From NCBI RefSeq assembly GCF_019703835.1, contig NZ_AP023054.1:1054001-1118000 (forward strand): 64,000 nucleotides of DNA. The letters run 5' to 3'. The notes below the pieces were generated by a model. That model was not told the DNA's origin. It saw nothing but the letters and a program-made list of their open reading frames with translations, and did not search any database. Position numbers and translations under genes: made by a program. The DNA comes from Thaumasiovibrio subtropicus. Its GTDB lineage: Bacteria > Pseudomonadota > Gammaproteobacteria > Enterobacterales > Vibrionaceae. This document shows, piece after piece, positions 9,266 through 15,661 of this stretch; the stretch's first letter is position 1; every line of letters starts with the position of its first letter.

Positions 9266-11341
9266 CTATTTCTCTATCACCCGAGTAAATGGGGGAAGGG
9301 CATCAAGGAGCGCTTTTCCATAGCGTTTTGTGATGATACGTCGATCAAGGATGACAACTCTACCAGAATCATGCTCCTTACGCAGTAATCGACCAACAGA
9401 TTGAATCAGCTTCTTACTGGCTTCTGGTACGGTAATTTGAAGAAAAGGATTTCCCCCCTTAGATTCAATGTACTCAGCGTGCGCGGCTTCAATCGGCGAG
9501 GTGGGCACGGCAAAGGGGATTTTTGTGACAATCACGTTTTCTAATAGCTTACCTGGTAGATCGAGACCTTCGGAAAAGCTGCCGGTGCCAAAAAGAATAC
9601 TGGTTTTACCTTTGGCAATGGCGTTGCGATGTTTTTCTAGTAGGCTTTGACGTGACTCACTTCCTTGAACTAATAACAGCCACCCGCGTTGGATGCAGGT
9701 TTTCTCTATTGCTTGGGCAACTTGATTCATCTGCCAGTAAGACGCGAAAAGTACAAGGCTGGCCGTTTCGCCTTCAAGGTATTCCAGCACCTTCTCCTCT
9801 AGTTCTTGGGTAAAACCTTGGTCTTGTGGAAGGTAACGCATGTTTGGAATAACAAGGCGCCCTTGCTCTGTGTAGTTAAACGGAGAAGATAAAGCCAGAT
9901 ATTGAGAGCCGTCATTTTCAGCGAGACCGACTTGGCGACAGAAAAACGTGAATTGGTTGAGTGCGCGAAGGGTCGCAGAGGTGAGTACTGCGCCACAAGC
10001 GCGGCTCCAGAGCATGCTGTCGAGTCGGTATCCCACTTCGAGTGGTGAGACCTCGACAATATAGTCGTTATCCTTTTCTTTGTTCCTTGATAGCCAGCGC
10101 GCAAGCGGTGCGCCTTTGTCTTTGTTGGGTTGGGCCATCAATCCCCAGACCTTCTCGAGATTCTCTAGTCGTTGCAGAAAAAAACCAGATTCAGCGAGAG
10201 CAGGGTCTGCAAGCCGAGGCGCGATCTCATTGGTTTTTATGCGCTCTGAAATAAGATCATGAATTTTACCTAAACTCTGTAGCGCTTTTTTACTGCTTTC
10301 CGCCATTGCCTTGGCAGACAGAGACAACCACTCAGGTAACTCACCGTGTTCGAAGCGGTATGTTTCATCATCAGCAAAAACGGCGGGGTCGACTTGCTTA
10401 GCAATATCTCTAAGCTCAGGGATGAGAAACTGGCATTGGTCTTGGAGTTGATTCAAAAAGCGGCCGCTTTGCTTTATATCTGCGACGTTTGCGATCTTAC
10501 TCGCTTGTTGATTGAGGTTTTCTAGCCAGCTAGCGGCACCCATTAAACTGGCTGCGCCTGCAGAAAAATCGCGTGCGACCTGCGGAAGATGGTGCGCTTC
10601 GTCGATGAGGTAAAAGGTCGACTCTGGTTCAGGGAGTATAACGCCACCACCCAGCTCAACATCTGCCATGAGTAGGGCATGGTTAGCAATGATGACATCC
10701 GCGGTTTCTAAACCGTCCCGAGCTTTGGCAAATGGGCAGTGACGATGCAATGGCAAGCCGGCATGACAGCTATGTTTGTCCGCCATGATGTGTTGCCAAA
10801 GCTGATCAGGGATATGAGTAGGCCAGCTATCTCTGTCACCATCCCATTTCTGATTTTTTAGTGCGGAAAATAAGCGCTTAACCAGTTCTACATCGGCCCT
10901 TTTAGGCTTTTGCTCCCATAATGCGATTTGGTGGCTGTTATCGGGCTCCGCAAATGCGATGAGCTTTTCACTGCAGCAATAGCGTTGCCTGCCTTTCGCC
11001 AGTTGAACAGTGACCTCTTTTTCGTAGATACGCTGGAGTAAAGGTAAGTCTTTGTGGAGTAATTGCTCTTGAAGTGCCACGGTGGCCGTAGAGATGACTA
11101 CTTTTCGGTTACTGGCCATCGCCAACGGGATGGCACCGATCAAATAGGATAAAGATTTGCCAATCCCAGTGCCTGCTTCAGCCACCAAGATGCGTCTTTT
11201 TTTATCGTAACTACCGCCCAGTGTTTTAGCGATCTCTGCAACGAGGTAATTTTGAGCACGGCGAGGGATAAAATTGTCCAACTGCGCTTGTAAATTTTGA
11301 TAACAGTGCCGGATGGCATCTTGGACAGGTTTATTCAGCAT
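9266..11341 (-). CDS. dinG: ATP-dependent DNA helicase DinG
   Basis: A 691-residue superfamily 2, XPD-like iron-sulfur helicase, 5'-3', implicated in resolving R-loops, D-loops and replication-transcription conflicts. Walker A is EAGTGIGKS near residue 55. The iron-sulfur cysteines occur in QRYCCSEK and HSCHAGLPLHRHCPF, the DEAH box in LIDEAHHLPQV, and motif VI in SVGRLLRKEHDSGR. The start MLNKPVQDAIRHCYQNLQAQ aligns with the beginning of E. coli DinG; the open frame extends 42 codons further upstream without resemblance, so 11341 is preferred. The length fits DinG better than the shorter YoaA. No complete LexA box was found upstream, so SOS control is not supported here. Confidence 0.92.
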   Translation of the reverse strand: MLNKPVQDAIRHCYQNLQAQLDNFIPRRAQNYLVAEIAKTLGGSYDKKRRILVAEAGTGIGKSLSYLIGAIPLAMASNRKVVISTATVALQEQLLHKDLPLLQRIYEKEVTVQLAKGRQRYCCSEKLIAFAEPDNSHQIALWEQKPKRADVELVKRLFSALKNQKWDGDRDSWPTHIPDQLWQHIMADKHSCHAGLPLHRHCPFAKARDGLETADVIIANHALLMADVELGGGVILPEPESTFYLIDEAHHLPQVARDFSAGAASLMGAASWLENLNQQASKIANVADIKQSGRFLNQLQDQCQFLIPELRDIAKQVDPAVFADDETYRFEHGELPEWLSLSAKAMAESSKKALQSLGKIHDLISERIKTNEIAPRLADPALAESGFFLQRLENLEKVWGLMAQPNKDKGAPLARWLSRNKEKDNDYIVEVSPLEVGYRLDSMLWSRACGAVLTSATLRALNQFTFFCRQVGLAENDGSQYLALSSPFNYTEQGRLVIPNMRYLPQDQGFTQELEEKVLEYLEGETASLVLFASYWQMNQVAQAIEKTCIQRGWLLLVQGSESRQSLLEKHRNAIAKGKTSILFGTGSFSEGLDLPGKLLENVIVTKIPFAVPTSPIEAAHAEYIESKGGNPFLQITVPEASKKLIQSVGRLLRKEHDSGRVVILDRRIITKRYGKALLDALPPFTRVIEK

Positions 11342-11886
11342 AAGTTTCTGGATTTGGTCGAGGAGGCGGGAGTATATCACAGATCGAATATGAGGTGGCT
11401 CGGATGCCAAATGTGATTTTGAGCCAATTATTTCGATCTTTTGTGACCACTTTGTGACTTTAATCACAAAAAAAGATTGAACCTTACAAATAAATCTTGG
11501 TTTGATAATTGAGGATTAGATTATTGACTGTTTATATTTGTATTGTTGGTTATATGTTCTAATTTGTTGGGTACTTATTGTATTTATATAGTTTATTAAT
11601 CTGTTTTTTCTTATTGATATTGGTCAGTGATTTATCACACAGAAACAGTGTATTACATTCTTGTTTCATTTATTTTTAGTGATAAGTGTTTGATTTAAGT
11701 TGCCTTATTTGATTTTTTTGTGTTTTTTTTTGATGATTTGACACTAATTATGATCTCTTGCACGATAAGTCTCGCAATTTAAGACGCTTTTTGATGACTG
11801 CTTCAATTAAAGAAAAGCGGCGTCAAAGAGAAATGATAAGGAAATCCGAAAGGATTCCACCATAAAAGAAAAGGCAGTGGACTATC
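11342..11886. other. AT-rich intergenic and leader region upstream of the porin gene
   Basis: 545 bases without an ORF, strongly AT-rich between about 11465 and 11760. It separates divergent dinG and the porin gene. A TTGACA hexamer at about 11738-11743 could be a -35 element, with no strong -10 at standard spacing. The AT-rich tract would suit H-NS and ToxR-type regulators; ToxR is encoded 8 kb away, but the sequence shows no defined ToxR site. Confidence 0.5.
11783..11858 (+). promoter_or_regulatory. Two hairpins in the porin 5' leader
   Basis: First, GACGC at 11783-11787 pairs with GCGTC at 11820-11824, with further T-run/A-run pairing inside. Second, a compact stem at 11840-11858 pairs GGAAATCC (one bulged A) with GGATTCC around a GAAA tetraloop. 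The second ends 28 bases before the ATG. Such leaders often bind small RNAs or set mRNA stability of abundant porins; that role is inference. Confidence 0.4.
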
Positions 11887-12885
11887 ATGAAAAAAACTAT
11901 CCTAGCTCTGGCTGTGCCAGCACTACTAGCGGCAGGTTCTGCAACTGCAGGCATCAACTTATATGACGACAAAGGCGTAACTGTTGACCTATCTGGTGCT
12001 GCTGAAGTTCAGTACTACAAAGGTGTTAAGAAAGATGCTGAAGATCAAATCCGTCTAGACGATGGCGACCTGAAATTCGACATCAATGTACAAGCAACTG
12101 ACAGCCTAGCGGCAGTTGGTGGTATCGGGTTTAAGTTTGAAGATACTTACGATAACAATGCAACCGTTAAGAATGACGAACTTTTCATCGGTCTAGCGGG
12201 TAACTTCGGTACTGTCACTTTCGGTCGTCAACTACTCATCAACGATGACCTTGGTAACACAAAAGACATCGAGTTCGGCGGTGACGAGCTAGGTTTCGAA
12301 GTGGCGCAAAGCTCACAAGCTATTAAGTATGTATTCGATAACGGGCAGTTCTATGCAGGCGTTTCAGCGTCTATCAAAGAAGATGGCAAAAAAGGTACTC
12401 CTGATGCTACCGCTCCTAATGGACAAGATGTAAACGGTGAAGAAGTTCAAGCTTTTGACGGTCGCCTAGGTGCACGTTTTGGCGACTTAGATGCACGCGT
12501 TTACTTCTACAACGGTGAGCACACTACTGGCAAAGACATCGACGAGACTGGTTTTAACTTTGAAGTTGACTACGTATTCGGCGATTGGAGCTTTGCTGCT
12601 TCTTACGGTAATCGTGAGCTAGATGCGAAAGCGGGTGGTAAGTCAGATTTCGATCAAATCGCAATTTCTGCTGACTACACCATGGATAAGACTACTTTTG
12701 CGGGTGGTTACACAGTTATCCAACCTAGCACAGATAACTCTGATGCAAGCTCAATCTACTTCAACGTAACTCAGAAGCTTCACAAAAACGTGAAAGCGTA
12801 CGGTGAGATCGCGTTCCTAGACAGCGATGTTAAAGACGCGCTAGACGACGTAGCATACGTTGTTGGTATGGAAGTGAAGTTCTAA
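11887..12885 (+). CDS. Outer-membrane porin (Gram-negative porin family)
   Basis: A 332-residue beta-barrel protein. The signal peptide MKKTILALAVPALLAAGSAT is cleaved after an AxA-like site before GINLYDDKG. Alternating hydrophobic/polar strands run throughout and the last residue is Phe (VVGMEVKF), the BAM recognition signature. Internal motifs such as LFIGLAGNFGTVTFGRQ match trimeric general porins of Vibrionaceae. It allows diffusion of small hydrophilic solutes. Codon use is strongly biased to preferred codons, suggesting high expression. A classical terminator follows, so it is monocistronic. It belongs to the same broad family as OmpU, but I cannot call it OmpU; ToxR control is plausible yet unproven. 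Confidence 0.9.
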   Translation: MKKTILALAVPALLAAGSATAGINLYDDKGVTVDLSGAAEVQYYKGVKKDAEDQIRLDDGDLKFDINVQATDSLAAVGGIGFKFEDTYDNNATVKNDELFIGLAGNFGTVTFGRQLLINDDLGNTKDIEFGGDELGFEVAQSSQAIKYVFDNGQFYAGVSASIKEDGKKGTPDATAPNGQDVNGEEVQAFDGRLGARFGDLDARVYFYNGEHTTGKDIDETGFNFEVDYVFGDWSFAASYGNRELDAKAGGKSDFDQIAISADYTMDKTTFAGGYTVIQPSTDNSDASSIYFNVTQKLHKNVKAYGEIAFLDSDVKDALDDVAYVVGMEVKF

Positions 12886-12898
12886 TTGAACTGCTTCT

Positions 12899-12926
12899 AA
12901 AAAAGCCGCCTTTGGGCGGCTTTTTT
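12899..12926 (+). terminator. Rho-independent terminator of the porin gene
   Basis: AAAAAAGCCGCC, a TTTG loop, then GGCGGCTTTTTT. It is a strong GC-rich six-base stem extended by A-T pairs, 14 bases after the stop codon. Confidence 0.95.
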
Positions 12927-12966
12927 GATCAGGTAAGATTTTTTAGGTTCAACAAAAGGAGCACGA

Positions 12967-13596
12967 ATGAAAAAGTTGCTTATTGCTGCGGCAGTGATGT
13001 TCACCACTTCAGTGAGCGCTGCGACGTTAAAGCTAGACGAAAACATTAAGTTTTTGGTGGTTAATGGCCAAGAGAAAGAGAGTTCTTCTCTTGAGCGTTT
13101 CGAGTTTCAAGAGATGCCTGAGGGCGAAAATCAAATTGTGATTCGTTTTGATGGCGAAGTGAAAAGTGGTAGCCGAGACGAGGTTTTCACGTCTAAGCCC
13201 TATATTTTTAATCTAGATCTAAATGGTCAAAATGCGACGATTTCAGTGCCGAAACGTATTCGTACTAAGTCTCAAGCGCAAGCATTTTTCCGTAATCCTG
13301 AATGGGTAATTACCTACGCCAATGGTTCATCCAAAACACTGTCGATGTCAGAGTTAAGAGGTGAAGGGTTTGGTGCTTACAACGACCCTGTTGCCTTGGT
13401 CGCCAAATATAACCAGCAGAACGGCATCATTATTGACGACAGTAAAGTACTTGACCTAAAAGATGATGTTGTAAAAGTGAATGAGTCCGGTGAAGCAGAG
13501 CTGACAGGGGACGCAGTGGCACAGCTAAAACTTTGGTACACAAAGGCGTCAGCAGAAGAAAAAGTTGAATTCAAAGTTTGGTTAGCACAGCAGTAA
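12967..13596 (+). CDS. DUF2057 / YccT family secreted protein
   Basis: A 209-residue protein with the signal peptide MKKLLIAAAVMFTTSVSA followed by ATLKLDENIKFLVVNGQE, a beta-rich start typical of DUF2057. Members include E. coli YccT, reported to modulate curli assembly (CsgI). FTSKPYIFNLDLNG and the helix-rich C-terminus ending VEFKVWLAQQ fit the family length. It is periplasmic by prediction. The ATG has AGGAG at an ideal distance. It sits between a porin gene and a convergent DksA-like gene, and there are no curli genes nearby, so a curli role is not implied. The molecular function is unknown. Confidence 0.8.
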   Translation: MKKLLIAAAVMFTTSVSAATLKLDENIKFLVVNGQEKESSSLERFEFQEMPEGENQIVIRFDGEVKSGSRDEVFTSKPYIFNLDLNGQNATISVPKRIRTKSQAQAFFRNPEWVITYANGSSKTLSMSELRGEGFGAYNDPVALVAKYNQQNGIIIDDSKVLDLKDDVVKVNESGEAELTGDAVAQLKLWYTKASAEEKVEFKVWLAQQ

Positions 13597-13610
13597 AGTG
13601 TGACGGTGAT

Positions 13611-13637
13611 CCGGTTTTTAAAATATTTGAAAACCGG
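13611..13637. terminator. Possible terminator hairpin
   Basis: An inverted repeat CCGGTTTT / AAAACCGG with an 11-base AT-rich loop, 14 bases after the DUF2057 gene and upstream of the convergent DksA-like gene. No following T-run is seen. Confidence 0.35.
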
Positions 13638-13691
13638 ACAGTGGCCCCAATAGGCGTGTTCGCTCACTGATCCATTAGGGCATCAGAGTTG

Positions 13692-14045
13692 CTATTGAGA
13701 CAGCTTTCGCTGGCGGCACTCGAAGCAGCGAGGCTCAGCAGGGTCTATCTCTAAATCATAGATAGCGATTGCCTCTTCACAGTCCGTGCATGTCCCATAC
13801 ATACCTATTTTGTCTGCACAGAGCGCTGCGTCGAGCTTTTCTACACGTTTTGCCATATCTCTGGTGACGATATGCAGGCTGCCTTCTCCAAGCTTAATGA
13901 GCTGCTCAGTGTCACACGCTCGAAGGTGCTCAGGGCTATAGTCAGACTCTTCCGTGAGCTTCTCAATGAGCTTAAGACTCAAGTCATCGAACTCATTTTC
14001 AATCCGTTGCAATAACTGGTCGTGTTTCGCAACTAGCGTATTCAT
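13692..14045 (-). CDS. DksA/TraR-type zinc finger protein
   Basis: A 117-residue protein with a long N-terminal coiled coil (residues 5-75) and a C-terminal four-cysteine zinc finger, CTDC then CFEC about 20 residues later. This is the DksA/TraR C4 architecture. DksA-like proteins enter the RNA polymerase secondary channel and act with ppGpp. Canonical DksA is about 150 residues and carries DxxDxA at the coiled-coil tip; that motif is not obvious here, so this is a short paralogue rather than DksA itself. The ATG at 14045 follows AAGGTAG. Function is inferred from fold only. Confidence 0.8.
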   Translation of the reverse strand: MNTLVAKHDQLLQRIENEFDDLSLKLIEKLTEESDYSPEHLRACDTEQLIKLGEGSLHIVTRDMAKRVEKLDAALCADKIGMYGTCTDCEEAIAIYDLEIDPAEPRCFECRQRKLSQ

Positions 14046-14250
14046 CGGCTACCTTTATGTAAAACAACATGAATTCAGTCTAAATACTTAATGAAAACTG
14101 AATCTGATTTGTATCAATTATTATCGAGTTAGCCACGGATATTTAATTTGTGCAGTGGACGTAGGGGGTTTGTCCCTAGTTTTTGTTGGTGTTTGGCTTT
14201 GGTAAACTAAACTATCATTTCACCGGAAGCAGTGAAATGAGATCAACATA

Positions 14251-14367
14251 ATGAGCAATGACTATAAAGATCCTTATAACTTTTTTTACTTTCTTGGCTT
14301 GTTGGTGGTGTTGGCGGTCCCAACATTACCTGCCACAATTATGTGGAGCCGAATACTGACAGGATAA
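14251..14367 (+). CDS. Small 38-residue membrane protein upstream of ybaN
   Basis: The ORF begins MSNDYKDPYNFFYFLGLLVV and continues LAVPTLPATIMWSRILTG. A polar, acidic start is followed by a single hydrophobic helix at about residues 11-32 and a basic end. Its stop lies five bases before the preferred ybaN start, and its last codons carry the AGGA that would serve as ybaN ribosome-binding site, so the two genes are probably translationally coupled. Its own start has only a weak purine stretch upstream. It has no recognised family. Confidence 0.55.
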   Translation: MSNDYKDPYNFFYFLGLLVVLAVPTLPATIMWSRILTG

Positions 14368-14372
14368 CGAAA

Positions 14373-14765
14373 TTGTCTAAACCGATATGGTGCTTTTTCG
14401 GTGCCGTTGCATTGATCTTAGGCATAGTGGGTATCGTTTTGCCGCTATTGCCAACCACCCCATTTATATTGCTTTCCTGTGCGTGTTTTTCGCGAGGCTC
14501 AGAGCGTCTTCATCATTGGTTGATTTCTCATCCCCGCTTTGGGCCAGTGATTGTGAATTGGCAAGAGCACCGTTCGTTAAGCCCAGTTGTGAAAAAACGT
14601 GCGCTTGTGATGATAGTGTTGAGCTTTGCTTTTAGTATCTACATGATGCCCCTACCTGCAGTGAAGAGTGCGGTAGGTGTGATGGGGGTTGTACTTTTCA
14701 TCTGGATATACCGTCTTCCTGAGCGCGAGGCGATTGCCCCTTATGAAGAAAGTGGTAAAATATAG
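14373..14765 (+). CDS. ybaN: YbaN family inner-membrane protein (DUF454)
   Basis: A 130-residue protein with hydrophobic segments at about residues 5-35 and 72-112. The family signature VLPLLPTTPFILLSCACFSR is at residues 23-42, then a cytoplasmic stretch ending in NWQEHRSL. E. coli YbaN has the same VLPVLPTTPFILLAAWCFAR pattern and also lies next to apt. The start chosen is TTG 14373, eight bases after AGGA; an upstream in-frame ATG at 14343 lacks a site and overlaps the preceding small gene. Function is unknown. A terminator separates it from apt. Confidence 0.88.
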   Translation: MSKPIWCFFGAVALILGIVGIVLPLLPTTPFILLSCACFSRGSERLHHWLISHPRFGPVIVNWQEHRSLSPVVKKRALVMIVLSFAFSIYMMPLPAVKSAVGVMGVVLFIWIYRLPEREAIAPYEESGKI

Positions 14766-14780
14766 CGTTTGATTAAAACA

Positions 14781-14812
14781 AAGAGATAGCGAGAAGCTAT
14801 CTCTTATTTTTT
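14781..14812 (+). terminator. Rho-independent terminator after ybaN
   Basis: AAGAGATAGC and GCTATCTCTT pair around a short loop and are followed by ATTTTTT. Confidence 0.85.
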
Positions 14813-14854
14813 GTGGATAGCATTGTCCATATTCGCTGCAGCCAGGTATGTAAA

Positions 14855-15400
14855 ATGAACCAAGAACAGCTTACTTTGATCGCCGATAGCATCAAATCTA
14901 TTCCTGATTACCCAAAGCCAGGTATTTTATTCCGAGATGTCACTAGCTTGATGGAAAAACCTCAAGCTTATAAAGCCACCATCGATATCCTTGTCGAGAA
15001 GTACCGTGATCAGGGTATTACGAAAATAGTGGGTACAGAAGCGCGAGGTTTCCTGTTCGGTGCACCACTGGCCCTTGCGCTAGGTGTTGGCTTCATTCCA
15101 GTTCGTAAGCCTGGTAAGCTACCACGTGAAGTTATCGCCCAATCCTATGAGCTTGAATACGGCACCGATACTCTAGAGTTGCATGTCGATGCGATTGCAT
15201 CTGGTGATAAAGTACTCTTGGTTGATGATCTATTGGCGACAGGCGGTACTATAGAGGCGACCGCAAAGTTGGTTCGTCAGCTTGGTGGTGAAGTGACTGA
15301 CGCCGCATTTGTCATCAACTTGCCTGACATCGGTGGTGAAGATCGCCTTAAGGCAATGGATCTGAATGTCTTTTCAATCTGTGATTTTCCGGGGCACTAA
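14855..15400 (+). CDS. apt: Adenine phosphoribosyltransferase
   Basis: A 181-residue cytoplasmic salvage enzyme making AMP and PPi from adenine and PRPP. The PRPP-binding motif is [13 protein letters not shown] at about residues 123-135. The N-terminal [20 protein letters not shown] and [18 protein letters not shown] are signatures of Apt. The start [20 protein letters not shown] has AGGT upstream. An in-frame upstream extension beginning at 14813 overlaps the ybaN terminator and is rejected. Adjacent to dnaX as in E. coli. Confidence 0.97.
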   Translation: MNQEQLTLIADSIKSIPDYPKPGILFRDVTSLMEKPQAYKATIDILVEKYRDQGITKIVGTEARGFLFGAPLALALGVGFIPVRKPGKLPREVIAQSYELEYGTDTLELHVDAIASGDKVLLVDDLLATGGTIEATAKLVRQLGGEVTDAAFVINLPDIGGEDRLKAMDLNVFSICDFPGH

Positions 15401-15409
15401 CAGCCTTTG

Positions 15410-15501
15410 TATACTCTATCCAATTCAAGGCGCTTGTTCAGCGAGCGTTTCTCGATTTGCTAGCTTGCTTTTGAATCCTGCATCTTGAGCTGGTTTGAGT
15501 A
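15410..15501. repeat. Short, internally deleted copy of a Vibrio-type inverted-repeat element
   Basis: The left end runs from TATACTC through CTTGTTCAGCGAGCG and the right end is GAATCCTGCATCTTGAG followed by CTGGTTTGAGTA. Both ends correspond to the two ends of the full 292-bp copy at 27.75-28.04 kb, with almost the whole interior missing. The copy occupies the apt-dnaX gap. No coding capacity. Confidence 0.65.
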
Positions 15502-15547
15502 CATTTGTGTTGACTCGTGAAATCAAAGAACAGAAATCAGACTTCTT

Positions 15548-15628
15548 TGCGATGCGGGTCCTATCGCATGCTATTACTGAGAGTTGTTTCACCTTCTCGC
15601 ACCGACTCTCTTCTTTGTGATAGCATGC
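15548..15628 (+). promoter_or_regulatory. Nested inverted repeats in the dnaX leader
   Basis: GCATGCTAT (15566-15574) pairs perfectly with ATAGCATGC (15620-15628). Inside it GAGAGT (15579-15584) pairs with ACTCTC (15605-15610). A competing upstream hairpin TGCGAT/ATCGCA (15548-15553 with 15563-15568) overlaps the outer stem, so the two structures exclude each other. They lie 34-110 bases before the dnaX ATG. A regulatory role is inferred. Confidence 0.4.
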
Positions 15629-15661
15629 AGTCTTCCTAAGAACTTCTCTAGGTTGAGTTTC

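Noticed and set aside
11342..11467. 42-codon N-terminal extension of DinG and possible LexA box at CTGTGATATACTCCCG
   Set aside because: Extension has no similarity to DinG starts; the box has only one good half-site.
15584..15661. TTG-started N-terminal extension of DnaX
   Set aside because: Falls in leader hairpins; the family starts at MSYQVLARKW.
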